Assembly: GCF_003363265.1 (NCBI RefSeq)
Contig: NZ_QRBF01000001.1
Coordinates: 248,001-312,000, forward strand
Source of the DNA: Dyella psychrodurans
Lineage (GTDB): Bacteria > Pseudomonadota > Gammaproteobacteria > Xanthomonadales > Rhodanobacteraceae
Direction of reading: 5' to 3'
DNA: 64,000 nucleotides
The notes under the pieces were generated by a model. That model was given only the letters and a program-made list of their open reading frames with translations, searched no databases and had not been told where the DNA came from. Made by a program: the position numbers and the translations under genes. Each line of letters begins with the position of its first letter. Position 1 is the first letter of the stretch. Shown one piece after another: positions 1 through 8,974 of the stretch.

Positions 1-371
1 TCGGCCTCTACCGCCTCACCGACCCGTACGAGTCGCCGACGCACGGCCGCTCGTACCACCTGCGCGGGCTCACCCCAGGTTGGAACACCAACGCCGAGGC
101 GCGGGACGTAGAGTTTCATCCCAGCCACTTCGTCGACACCGACCGCGTCGACTGGTCCCTCGGGTGCTTGGCCACGCCCACGCGTGTGATCCCAGCGCTG
201 GAGAAAGCGGTGCACAGTCTGTCCGGCGCGATCGTCTGGGTCGACGGACCACGAGCGGTGCCGCTGCCGTGCCACACAACATGGACCGAACCGACCTGGC
301 CGGACGCGACCAGCGCTTGGCCTGCGTACACCTTGTGGGGGAGCGACAAGACAACGGCCTGCACGGTATGA
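1..371 (+). CDS. Murein L,D-transpeptidase catalytic-domain protein (YkuD_2-like), 3' fragment
   Basis: The gene enters from the left edge; about 122 C-terminal codons are visible in the frame starting at base 3. The fragment has a His-containing motif (VEFHPSHFV) followed about 20 residues later by a Cys motif (SLGCLATP), then a hydrophobic strand (GAIVWVDG). This order matches the family of L,D-transpeptidase-like murein enzymes (PF13645 type), in which His and Cys form the catalytic site. Such proteins are normally periplasmic or secreted. The stop codon overlaps the next ATG (ATGA at 368-371), so the two genes are probably co-translated. The N-terminus and any signal peptide are not visible. 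In a transfer element it could help open peptidoglycan, but that role is inference. Confidence 0.6.
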   Translation, partial: GLYRLTDPYESPTHGRSYHLRGLTPGWNTNAEARDVEFHPSHFVDTDRVDWSLGCLATPTRVIPALEKAVHSLSGAIVWVDGPRAVPLPCHTTWTEPTWPDATSAWPAYTLWGSDKTTACTV

Positions 372-1096
372 CCGGCCGGCGGCCGATGACGTGGGAGCGC
401 GTGCTCCGGGGCGATCCCTCCCCGGAAGCACTGCACCGGGCAGCCCACACATGGGGCGTGATTGACGCCTCCAACCCCTTGCACATCGCCGCCCGCATCC
501 CACGGACCACGCCGCGCATCATCCGCGTGCTGCTGGATCTCGAATGCGATCCATTGGCGTGGGACGACAACGGTGAGAGCGCCGCCGCTGCTCTGTGCGC
601 CAGCGACCGATGGGACCTCTACCACGCGCTTCATCTGCCCGTGGACATCGTCCTCGACGATCGCGACCACACCGCGCTCCATCACGCGGCCGCGCTGCGC
701 AACGCTGGGGCGATCGCCGATCTCGTACGACGTAAGGCCAATCCGTTGGCTCTGGCCGCCGGCGGGTGGATGCCCCTCCACGACGCCCTGGACAGCAACT
801 GCCTCGGGCCCAATATCGACTGGCTGACCCCTTTGCTGCCGAGCGCGTCTAAGGTCATCGGCCACCGGGGTCTTACGGCACTGCATTTCGCGGCGAGCAA
901 TCTCAGCGAACCCGCCACGGTGCTTGCCATTGTGGACCGCTTGCTGGAGGCGGGCTGCGATCCGATGGCCACCGACGATCGAGGGCTCCGCCCAGCGGCC
1001 CGGGCGGGGCACGGTGCGGTTGCCGCCCGCCTGGACCGCGCCGTTCTCGAAGCCGCGGCGGGACCGACCTTTCCACGGCAGCGTCGGCGCATGTAA
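368..1096 (+). CDS. Ankyrin-repeat protein 1 of the element
   Basis: A 242-residue protein with several degenerate ankyrin repeats, seen as NPLHIAARI, TALHHAAALRNAG, MPLHDALD and TALHFAASN, each followed by a leucine-rich second helix. Ankyrin repeats are protein-binding scaffolds; no enzymatic domain is visible. There is no signal peptide or membrane segment, so it is probably cytoplasmic, or delivered elsewhere. The ATG at 368 was chosen because it overlaps the upstream stop (ATGA), typical of coupled genes; a second in-frame ATG lies at 386. The open frame extends upstream to base 80, but that part reads as arginine-rich out-of-frame translation of the upstream gene. It is one of three ankyrin genes in this 17-kb region. 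Confidence 0.8.
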   Translation: MTGRRPMTWERVLRGDPSPEALHRAAHTWGVIDASNPLHIAARIPRTTPRIIRVLLDLECDPLAWDDNGESAAAALCASDRWDLYHALHLPVDIVLDDRDHTALHHAAALRNAGAIADLVRRKANPLALAAGGWMPLHDALDSNCLGPNIDWLTPLLPSASKVIGHRGLTALHFAASNLSEPATVLAIVDRLLEAGCDPMATDDRGLRPAARAGHGAVAARLDRAVLEAAAGPTFPRQRRRM

Positions 1097-1233
1097 GGCA
1101 CCACGAAAGCACACAGGTCCCCAACCGCAAGCAATGCGCGCCAGTGCACAGAATCACCGATCCGGCGCGTTCGTCCCATCGACACCTCGTCCCCCGTTCG
1201 TAGGGTGAAACGACCACTCCAGGGCCACCCACC

Positions 1234-2355
1234 ATGACCTCCCACGACGACGACATCGCGGCCATGCTCGCCGAGATCGAAGGCCGAACACCTTCGAGCC
1301 CAAGCAAACCGCCCAACACCAAGCCGAGTACAACGTCCACGTCGGTGGATTTTTCGCCCATGGGCAAAGACGAAGCCAAACGGGCCGCCGACGCGTTGAA
1401 GCGCGAGGCCGCGGTCCAGGCGGCCGCTGCGCTCGAAGCGCTGGGGAAGGGTGCGGCCACCCTCAAGGACAAAGTGGGGGCGCTGGGATCCTTGATCCCG
1501 AAGAACGTGGTGGCGCCCGCCGCCGCTGCAACGCGACCGGTAGAACCAACCGTCGAACCGACCGATCCCGAGACGGCGGCGATCGTTCCGACGGAACCGG
1601 TGCCCCAGCAGGTGGAGGCCGCCGAGGAGAGTGGACACCAAGCAGAGGACGCGCCTGCTGAAGCGCACGACGCCCATGTTGAATGTGTAAGCACGACGAA
1701 CCACCAGGAGGCAGCGCCTCAGGTGGTGGATTCGGCGCTCGCGCCCGAGTCCGCCGATCGCGCCGACATGGACCTACTGTTGCGCGGCATCGACGACGAA
1801 TCCCCCCATGTCGCACCGCTCCAATCAACCGCACCAAATCGAGGCAACAGCGCCCGCGTCCTTGTGATCGGCGGCGTGGTTGCGGTGCTGTGCGCAACAG
1901 GCGGGTGGTGGGCTCTTCGGTCCCATGCCCCAGCGACGCCACCGGCCGTTGCGGCCAAGGCGCCCGCGGTGGCGGCGTCATCTCCAGCGCCAACCAAGCC
2001 CGCGATGGTCCCGGCTCCGGCCGTGCAACCCGCGCCGCCGGCAAGCACCCCGCCAGCCGCAGCCCCAGTCCCCAACCCGCAACCAACGGTTCCCACTTCG
2101 CCAAATGAGGCCGGCCCCGTGGTGACCGCCAGCCCGGCACTTCCTAAGCCGAGCGCGCCGTCACCGGTCGTTTCCAACACACCGACTCCGGCCCCCGCGG
2201 TCGATTCGCCGAAGCCGCAGGCCGCTGTCGCTCCATCCGAAGCCCCCGTTCACCGTGGAACCACACAGGGGCCTAAGGCCAAGCCAGTGGCGAAATCTGA
2301 ATGGCAGGACAAAGCCGACGCGGCCATGGACGCCTACCTCAAGAACCAACACTGA
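1234..2355 (+). CDS. Single-pass membrane protein with long Pro/Ala-rich region
   Basis: A 373-residue protein that I do not recognise. The N-terminal 200 residues are acidic and Ala-rich. A single membrane helix follows at about residues 208-227 (VLVIGGVVAVLCATGGWWAL), then about 130 residues rich in Pro and Ala, ending in a short charged tail. The layout (cytoplasmic N-terminus, one helix, extended periplasmic Pro-rich linker) resembles periplasm-spanning or scaffold proteins such as TonB-like or TrbI/VirB10-like proteins, but no diagnostic domain is visible. It lies upstream of the membrane protein and coupling protein genes in the same direction. The ATG has no clear Shine-Dalgarno sequence. 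Confidence 0.7.
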   Translation: MTSHDDDIAAMLAEIEGRTPSSPSKPPNTKPSTTSTSVDFSPMGKDEAKRAADALKREAAVQAAAALEALGKGAATLKDKVGALGSLIPKNVVAPAAAATRPVEPTVEPTDPETAAIVPTEPVPQQVEAAEESGHQAEDAPAEAHDAHVECVSTTNHQEAAPQVVDSALAPESADRADMDLLLRGIDDESPHVAPLQSTAPNRGNSARVLVIGGVVAVLCATGGWWALRSHAPATPPAVAAKAPAVAASSPAPTKPAMVPAPAVQPAPPASTPPAAAPVPNPQPTVPTSPNEAGPVVTASPALPKPSAPSPVVSNTPTPAPAVDSPKPQAAVAPSEAPVHRGTTQGPKAKPVAKSEWQDKADAAMDAYLKNQH

Positions 2356-2447
2356 GCCCACTTGCCAATGGGTCCGTTTCTGCTTTCTTGGATGGACCCC
2401 CACCGATCGGCTTCCCCACCGACGGCCCCAAGCACGAGACCGCCCCC

Positions 2448-3551
2448 ATGCCGCTCATGACCGCCATCCGCCTTGGGATCACCGTGATCCAAGCCCCCGT
2501 GAACTATGTTCGCGGGCGGTACTTCCCGATGTACGACCGGCCGCGCAAGTTGCTGGCCACTCATGTCTCCCAACTGCTCGGCACGCTCTTCCTTCAAACA
2601 CCGATCTACACCGAAGAAGACGAAGCGCGCGAGCGGCAGAAACCTCTCGCCGAGCGCTCGTTGGTGGGAGTAGGTCCCGTGCGCGGCTACATGAAGGACG
2701 AGTTCTTCTACGCCAAGGCCAACCGCACCATCCTGACCGATCAAGTGCATTTCCGGCAGAAACTGCTGTTGGCCGAGTACAGCAACCGCGCGATGAAGAC
2801 CATCGCTTGGCGGTGCTTTGTCTTCGGGACCTTGTTTTGTGCCGCTGTGGTCGTTGCGGCGAACACGGTGGCCTGGTCCATCTGCAAATCCGTTTCCATC
2901 GAGCACAAGGTCTCCAACGGCGTGGCCGGCTTGGTGCACGACTCGAATGCACCGACGGTGCACTCCGACGACAACACCGACCAGGTGATGGCGCCCGATC
3001 TGGCCCAAGCGTTCAAGGATGCGCTGGCGAGCGGCGTGACGCTGACCGCGGACCAGCAGCACACGATTGTCGACGACCTGACGTCCTGTCCGGTGGTGAT
3101 GGCCGACATCGTCACCAACGGCAATCTCGTCCGCACCAGTCTGGCTCAAGCCAAGATCAAGCACGAAGATTTCCTGCCCGTGGCGCTCGCCATGAAGATT
3201 CCGGTCTGCCGCAGCAACGGCTACTACGACACCACCGCGCTCATGCGCGCCATGATGCCTCTGCGCCAACAAGTCTCCCCCGCGACCTGGCTGATGTTGA
3301 ACAAAGGCGCGGTCAACACCCCTGAGGTCGACAACTTCAGCGCCGACGAGCGGGCGCGCCTCACCGGTAACTTTGACACCTGCGCCGCCGACATCGTCCG
3401 CATTCCCAGTCTGAGCAACCACAGCGTACAGAGCCTGTCGTTGCACGACGCCACCTTCCTGGTGCGCCGCTACCAAGCCTGCGGTGAACACGGCCAATCC
3501 CCTGTCATTCCCGCCGCGACATCGGCCAGTCCGCAGTCGTTCATCCAGTAA
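2448..3551 (+). CDS. Inner-membrane protein preceding the coupling protein
   Basis: A 367-residue protein of unknown function. The N-terminal 120 residues are basic and presumably cytoplasmic. One strong membrane segment follows (about residues 123-145, containing CFVFGTLFCAAVVVAANTVAW), then a soluble domain of about 220 residues with several cysteines. It ends 12 bases before the coupling-protein gene, so the two are probably an operon pair. By analogy with TrbA/DotM next to TrbC/DotL in I-type systems it could be a coupling-protein partner, but I see no sequence motif that proves homology. The start at 2448 (MPLMTAIRL) was preferred to the longer frame from 2301, which overlaps the previous gene; an ATG at 2457 is also possible. 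Confidence 0.65.
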   Translation: MPLMTAIRLGITVIQAPVNYVRGRYFPMYDRPRKLLATHVSQLLGTLFLQTPIYTEEDEARERQKPLAERSLVGVGPVRGYMKDEFFYAKANRTILTDQVHFRQKLLLAEYSNRAMKTIAWRCFVFGTLFCAAVVVAANTVAWSICKSVSIEHKVSNGVAGLVHDSNAPTVHSDDNTDQVMAPDLAQAFKDALASGVTLTADQQHTIVDDLTSCPVVMADIVTNGNLVRTSLAQAKIKHEDFLPVALAMKIPVCRSNGYYDTTALMRAMMPLRQQVSPATWLMLNKGAVNTPEVDNFSADERARLTGNFDTCAADIVRIPSLSNHSVQSLSLHDATFLVRRYQACGEHGQSPVIPAATSASPQSFIQ

Positions 3552-3563
3552 GGAACCCACCTC

Positions 3564-6545
3564 ATGCCGTCCCTTGTGAAGCGCCTCGCCTCCGGCGTGT
3601 CCCGAATCATCCAGGACCACGACGACATCCGTCAGTCGATGGAAGCCTTCGACCGCATGTACGGCGGCAACACCGACCCCAACGGGCTCTCACCCAACGC
3701 GGTGAACGGTGCGCTGGGCAAAGTCGTGGGACCGGACGCCGAAAAGATCGTGTCGTTCTACGGCGCGGTGCAATCCGACGGTGGTTGGGTGTTGCCTGAA
3801 GACAAGCGCACGCCCGATGTGATCAAGAAACTGCGGCCGTTCTGGGTCAAGGTCCCCGACGATTTGACGGGCATTCACGGCGGCATGCCGCGCCTCACCG
3901 CCGACGGCAAGCCTGTGGAAAGTGTCAGCCTGGCCGAGGAATGGGGCCCGGGCAGCGATCCCATCACCGTTCCTCTGATTTACACGCTCATCCCCATGAT
4001 CGCGGCGGTGTGGGTGGCCATCGTCACGCTCACAAACGCCTTGGCGGGAATCCTGCCGGCCGCTGTGCTGTCGTGGGGCGCCATCGGCGTCACCACGGTG
4101 CTGGCCCTCGCGCTTGCAACGTTGTTCCTCACGATCGAAGAAATGACCAACAGCGTGTGGACGGGCCTGAAAGCCATCCTGATCGGCGCCGCGCTTCCGC
4201 TCATGCTCAATAGGGCAATGCCCGCGTGGCTCTCCGGCGTGCTGGATGCACCCTTGCGCTGGTTCCATGAGATTCCCATGGAACTGATCGCGATCGGGGC
4301 CGTCATCGTGCTTCTGGGCGGCTTTATTTTTTCCGGTGTGGTCACCTTCTTCAAGGGCGGTGGCCTCAAGCACACCCTGCGCGAACGCTTGCTCGCCCTG
4401 TTTTGGTTCGGCTCCTACATCTCGGCGCTCGTCTACATCGATGTCGCGCTCCCGTCGGTGGCCAAAGGGATCTTCGTCTTCGTGCCGGGGTGCCTGATGG
4501 CGGTGCGCAACCTGGACGCCTGGTGGCGGTACCGCGCCCAGATGCTGTTGCTGCAGTTCAGCATGTCCCAGAGCAACATGCAGATTCGGTCCTTCCAGCA
4601 AAGCGGCATGATTCAGTCCACACGGAACGGGCAAATCCTGAGAGCATCGCGCGACACCTCGCACGTGATCAAACTGGGAACGTGCACGGGCTCGTCGGCG
4701 CTGAAGGCCGCCACGCCGTTCACCCCCTCCGCGGGCGCGGACATGAGTGTGACCACCAAGGACTTGGGCGGGCACACCATCGTGTTCGGCATCAGCGGCA
4801 GTGGCAAAACCGCCTCGCTCGCACGGCCTGTCGCCTACGAATATTGGCGCTCCGGCGAGGGCGGCATGCTGATCATGTGCGGCAAAGGCCAACTGCCCAA
4901 GGACCTGCGTCCCATCATCGACATCATGATCGAGCCCGGCGCCGACTGGGCCATTATGGCCGGGCTGGACGCTGTCCAGGTGAGCGGCATCATGCGCACC
5001 TTCAAGGCCACGGGTAAGGCGGTCAAGGACAGCGACGAAAATGGCAAGGATTCACATTGGCGGGAAGGCGCCCAGAGTTTCACCACCAACTGCACGTACA
5101 TCCTGGGCGCGCTCCACACCCACGAAATCGCCACACGTGCCTACGAACGCGAGCAGATCGCCAAGCGTCACATCGAAACGCTCATCCTCGAAATCGAGGG
5201 GATGGACGGCGCCGACGTGGACGAGGACTTGGCGAGCCGCGAGGATGAGGTGGCCAAGCGCCAAGCGGTTGTGGCCCAGGACCGCGAGTGGCGCTGGACG
5301 TACGGCCACCTGTACGACACGGTGCGGCAGGCCAACGCCGGGTTGAAGTCCGGCACATCGTTCACGGTCTCCAAGGAGGTCCTGCACTGGCGCGACTTCC
5401 TGGGCGTGAACGCCTCGGACCACCGCCGCGAGACCAATCCGGAAACGATTTACCACGACGTGTTGATCGAACGCTCCGGCTTGCTGATGGCGCTCGAGGC
5501 TGTCGAGGACTGGGTCGTCAACCAGCCCGAGGAGACCCGCAACTCCTTCTTCAGCAACATCCAGCAGGCGTTTACCCCGCTGATGCGCACCGGCACGGTG
5601 ATGCACAACGCCGATGGGATTCCGTGGATCGCCCTGGAGCAGGGCACCTTGCGCACGGACGGGGTGTTCTACGGGAAAAACCTGGGTGTGGCCCTCAACG
5701 TGGAAAAACTGGGTGACCCGGCACGCATCATCACCCAGATCGTCCGCGGCATCGTCCACAACGAGATCAAGCGGCGCGACGACGAGTGGTCCAACGACCT
5801 TGTGAAGGCTGGACAGAAACCCGTGATGATCCTGATCGACGAATGCCATCTGATCGTCGGTTCGGAGGAAGCCAACCTGATCACCACCATTCGCTCCAAG
5901 GGCGGATCGTACTTCCTGCTCACCCAGGGCCTGGAAAACTTCCAGGGGCTCGCCGGCTTCGAGGAGAAAGAGGTGTTGGCGCTGCTCAGCCAATGCTCGA
6001 ACGTGATCTCGTTCCAGACGTCCGAGTTCACCTACGCCTACCTTGAGGCCCGTTGCGGCAAAACCCTGGCGGCCAAGACGAAGATGTGGACCAACGGCAA
6101 CCTGTCCTTCGACAACGCCTGGGCGCAGTTCAAGGGGTCGCCGCTGTTCGACGCCTCCAACCCCTTCGCGGCGTTCTACCAGAAGTTGCGCAACCACGGC
6201 TTTGGTCACGTGACCATCCGCCCGGCCTCCAAGGACGGCAAGTTGTCGGTGCACAAGGGCGGCCACCATCTGGTCGATCAGGACATGCTCGCCATGTACA
6301 TGGAAAGCCTGAAGCACAAGCACGCGTCCGCTGAGATCGAGGAGGTGGAGATCGACCGTGTGTCCAAAGCGGATCTGCAGGCTCAGTTGCTGACGAAGGG
6401 CGAAGGCGATGCGTTTGTGTACCTGACCCGGGCCGGCGCGCCCCGTTATGACTTCTGCAAGTTGCAGCACATGACTCCGGCGCAACTGCGCGCGCGAATC
6501 GCCGAGCACAAGAGCCAAATCGAAACCGCCCAGGAGGCCGCATGA
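3564..6545 (+). CDS. Type IV coupling protein (VirD4/TraG/TraD-like ATPase), polytopic
   Basis: A 993-residue conjugation ATPase that would bring the relaxase-DNA complex to a transfer channel. Walker A is GISGSGKT at residues 409-416 and Walker B is VMILIDE at 754-760, followed by CH. The interval holds the expected RecA/FtsK-like fold plus a charged, possibly coiled-coil insert at about 520-580. The N-terminal third has about five or six hydrophobic segments between residues 135 and 313, more than the two typical of VirD4 or TraD. A Shine-Dalgarno AAGGA lies 9 bases before the ATG. It overlaps the next small gene by ATGA. Family membership is clear from both Walker motifs, membrane N-terminus and the linked relaxase; the exact subfamily is not. 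Confidence 0.85.
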   Translation: MPSLVKRLASGVSRIIQDHDDIRQSMEAFDRMYGGNTDPNGLSPNAVNGALGKVVGPDAEKIVSFYGAVQSDGGWVLPEDKRTPDVIKKLRPFWVKVPDDLTGIHGGMPRLTADGKPVESVSLAEEWGPGSDPITVPLIYTLIPMIAAVWVAIVTLTNALAGILPAAVLSWGAIGVTTVLALALATLFLTIEEMTNSVWTGLKAILIGAALPLMLNRAMPAWLSGVLDAPLRWFHEIPMELIAIGAVIVLLGGFIFSGVVTFFKGGGLKHTLRERLLALFWFGSYISALVYIDVALPSVAKGIFVFVPGCLMAVRNLDAWWRYRAQMLLLQFSMSQSNMQIRSFQQSGMIQSTRNGQILRASRDTSHVIKLGTCTGSSALKAATPFTPSAGADMSVTTKDLGGHTIVFGISGSGKTASLARPVAYEYWRSGEGGMLIMCGKGQLPKDLRPIIDIMIEPGADWAIMAGLDAVQVSGIMRTFKATGKAVKDSDENGKDSHWREGAQSFTTNCTYILGALHTHEIATRAYEREQIAKRHIETLILEIEGMDGADVDEDLASREDEVAKRQAVVAQDREWRWTYGHLYDTVRQANAGLKSGTSFTVSKEVLHWRDFLGVNASDHRRETNPETIYHDVLIERSGLLMALEAVEDWVVNQPEETRNSFFSNIQQAFTPLMRTGTVMHNADGIPWIALEQGTLRTDGVFYGKNLGVALNVEKLGDPARIITQIVRGIVHNEIKRRDDEWSNDLVKAGQKPVMILIDECHLIVGSEEANLITTIRSKGGSYFLLTQGLENFQGLAGFEEKEVLALLSQCSNVISFQTSEFTYAYLEARCGKTLAAKTKMWTNGNLSFDNAWAQFKGSPLFDASNPFAAFYQKLRNHGFGHVTIRPASKDGKLSVHKGGHHLVDQDMLAMYMESLKHKHASAEIEEVEIDRVSKADLQAQLLTKGEGDAFVYLTRAGAPRYDFCKLQHMTPAQLRARIAEHKSQIETAQEAA

Positions 6546-6817
6546 GCACCGCCGCTGACTACACCACCGCCCTGAACGCCGTCATCGCCAACGGCAACCT
6601 GGAACGGGATCCCGTTCGGAAGAAGGAGCACGCCGCCTGGAAGGAGGAGGAACTCCGACTGATCGGTCGCGCGGCGCGTCTCCGCAACGACATTGTGGCG
6701 AAGGCCCGCGCGATGTCGCCGGAGGAACGGAAGACGTTGGTCCAGGAGTTGTTGATCAAGCGCGGCTTGATCGGCCTCACCGCGGAAGGTCGTCCCCTCC
6801 CTTTGTTCAAAGCCTGA
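6542..6817 (+). CDS. Small charged protein coupled to the T4CP gene
   Basis: A 91-residue, highly charged, predominantly helical protein with no membrane segment or recognisable domain. Its ATG overlaps the coupling-protein stop (ATGA at 6542-6545), so translation is probably coupled and the two products may interact. The following gene begins 16 bases downstream. It could be a small accessory or relaxosome protein, but that is only position-based. Confidence 0.65.
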   Translation: MSTAADYTTALNAVIANGNLERDPVRKKEHAAWKEEELRLIGRAARLRNDIVAKARAMSPEERKTLVQELLIKRGLIGLTAEGRPLPLFKA

Positions 6818-6833
6818 TCGCGAGGACTCAGTC

Positions 6834-8900
6834 ATGTGGAATCCCATCGCACTCATCCAAACCGGACTCCGCAAGCGCGCCGATCGGGAGGAATACGTCC
6901 ATCGCGCGATGCTGCGGGACTCTCAGGAATCCGACAGCGGCTGGGAGCACCATCGGCGCTCGCGTCAGGAAATCCTGGCCGAGTACAATGCACAGGAGAA
7001 GGCCAACAGTGAGCGGCGTGCCAATCACGCCGACCACACGCGGGGCTCGGGGCACGACCGGCAGGAAGGGAGTCGATGGGCATCCGCCAACTACCACCAC
7101 GCCTGGCACTCCGACGATGCCCTCCGGGTGCGCGAGGAACGCGCCAAGCAGTTGAACGAACAGCGAGAGGCGTGGCTTGCCGAGTTGAGTGCGCGCCAGA
7201 CCATCGTTCAAGCCTACAAGGAGCGCACCGCCACCATGTCGCCGGAGGCGTTGGACGCCGAGCGGGCCCAGCGCCAAGCCGAGCGCAACCGCGCTGAAGC
7301 CCGGGAGTATCAACAGAAGTGGCAGCAAAGCGCCGCGTACGCGGACGCGATGCGTCAGATTCAGACCGACAACGAGCGCGCCCAGACGGTGCGGTCCGAA
7401 CGCGCCGCCGCGCAGGCCAAGCAGGATCAGGAACGGGCCGCCATCATGCAACGCGCTTTCCACGGCACGCCCGAGCACCCCACCACTCCAGCGGAGGGGC
7501 GCACGAACCTTGACCGTGGCAGCGACAAGCCCGCCGAACAATGGGTGGACGGCGCCGCGACCGCATGGGTGGCCGCGCACGACGCGAAGGGCAACGACCT
7601 TGACTCGCGGTACAAATCCTCTAACGCCGCCACCTTCGGCGACTGGGCCCGGCAGCAGACATTCGCCGATCGCCCGTGGTTGGACGCCTACCAGAACGAA
7701 CACCCCTTCCCAATGGCCAAGCAGGCCGATGCGGAGTCCCACAAGCCACCCGCCGATGCCGCCCAAAAATCGACCGCGGCCGATCGCATGACGGGAACTC
7801 TGGTCGACCACGGCCCGGCGCCGTACAAAAACGATCCCCAGAACAACGAATCGTACTTCGTGACGGTCCAGCCCGATGCCGGCAAACAAGCCACGCATTG
7901 GGGCAAGGACCTCAGTCGTGCGATGGCCGAGTCCCAAGTGCAGATCGGCGATCGCATCCATCTGGAACGGACCGGCCAGGACACGCCTGTTGCGGTCAAG
8001 GAGCAGGTGCGGGACGACCAGGGGCACGTGGTGGCCACCCAGGACACCACCGCTGTCCGCAAGGGCTGGAGCGTGACCAACCTCAGCGCGCCGATCCAGC
8101 ACCAGGAGCCTACACCAGATGCGGCCGCTCCATCGGCCCACGTGGAGCCAATGGAGCACACTGGGGCCCAAGCGCCAACGCCCACGCGTGCGTCCCACCC
8201 GGAATCCGCCGCACGGATCGAGCGGGGGATGGACGACGCGTACGCTCTCCTGGACGCCCACGCCGCCCACCAGGGCGCCGCGCAGGAGCGCGTTGAACCG
8301 CCGGCCGACGTCCCAACCGCCCGTCCTCCGGTGGACCAGGATCCGTCCCTCGTCTTCGACGAGCCCGCTGTGCACGAGGGTTTGACCGAAGCCGACATCG
8401 ACGCGTTGACCATCACCGACGAGGACGTGGACTGGGAGGGTTCCACCTCGCACGCATCCGATCGCGACCAAAACGATGTCGCCGTCGCGCCCGTGATCGC
8501 CGACAACCTTCGGGCCAAGCGGGACGAGGATGGCGGCACCGCCGGCCAGGGCGGCACCACCCAGGGCACGAACGACGTGTCCGATGCCAATCCGACGGCG
8601 ATGACGCAGGACCAGGACACGAAGGCCGCCTACCAAAAAGCCGACGCACACCACGACGCTCAAACGGAGGCGACAGCCGCATCGTCCGAGGTGGCGCCGG
8701 TCGGCGCCGACCGGATCAAACAGCACCGTGCCGATCAGGCCACCGATTCGGGCGCGGACACCGCCAAGCCGCAAAAGACCTCGGTGCTTGCCGGCGAGAG
8801 CCGCGCCTACACCATCAGCAAGCCCGAGAAGGCGCCGCCGCCCACGCAGAGTCCGCCTTCCGAGGGGGCACCCACCGCGCGCCGCACGCGCACCCGGTGA
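6834..8900 (+). CDS. KfrB-like-domain protein of the transfer cluster
   Basis: A 688-residue protein, soluble throughout. The first 220 residues are rich in charged residues and Gln and look like a long helical or coiled-coil region. At about residues 317-413 lies a domain (GTLVDHGPAPYKND, SYFVTVQPD, HWGKDLSRAM, GDRIHLER) of the type found in KfrB and at the C-terminus of plasmid mobilization and primase proteins. The same domain occurs at the end of the relaxase in this cluster. The C-terminal 270 residues are low-complexity, acidic and rich in Ala, Asp and Thr. The ATG is preceded by GAGGA with 9-base spacing. A structural or relaxosome-accessory role is inferred from the shared domain. Confidence 0.7.
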   Translation: MWNPIALIQTGLRKRADREEYVHRAMLRDSQESDSGWEHHRRSRQEILAEYNAQEKANSERRANHADHTRGSGHDRQEGSRWASANYHHAWHSDDALRVREERAKQLNEQREAWLAELSARQTIVQAYKERTATMSPEALDAERAQRQAERNRAEAREYQQKWQQSAAYADAMRQIQTDNERAQTVRSERAAAQAKQDQERAAIMQRAFHGTPEHPTTPAEGRTNLDRGSDKPAEQWVDGAATAWVAAHDAKGNDLDSRYKSSNAATFGDWARQQTFADRPWLDAYQNEHPFPMAKQADAESHKPPADAAQKSTAADRMTGTLVDHGPAPYKNDPQNNESYFVTVQPDAGKQATHWGKDLSRAMAESQVQIGDRIHLERTGQDTPVAVKEQVRDDQGHVVATQDTTAVRKGWSVTNLSAPIQHQEPTPDAAAPSAHVEPMEHTGAQAPTPTRASHPESAARIERGMDDAYALLDAHAAHQGAAQERVEPPADVPTARPPVDQDPSLVFDEPAVHEGLTEADIDALTITDEDVDWEGSTSHASDRDQNDVAVAPVIADNLRAKRDEDGGTAGQGGTTQGTNDVSDANPTAMTQDQDTKAAYQKADAHHDAQTEATAASSEVAPVGADRIKQHRADQATDSGADTAKPQKTSVLAGESRAYTISKPEKAPPPTQSPPSEGAPTARRTRTR

Positions 8901-8974
8901 CTTGCCAATCAGGTCGCATGTGCTTGAATGGATCAACCACGGGCGCGGCGGCGTCCCCAACCGAAGGACACCCC

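Noticed and set aside
116-1114. Long minus-strand frame opposite ankyrin gene 1
   Set aside because: The + strand frame shows clear ankyrin repeats; the antisense frame has no motif.
6828-8960. A 710-residue open frame on the minus strand opposite the KfrB-like protein
   Set aside because: It is rich in Gly, Arg, Val and Leu in the manner of antisense frames of GC-rich genes, and the + strand frame has a recognisable domain and a Shine-Dalgarno.
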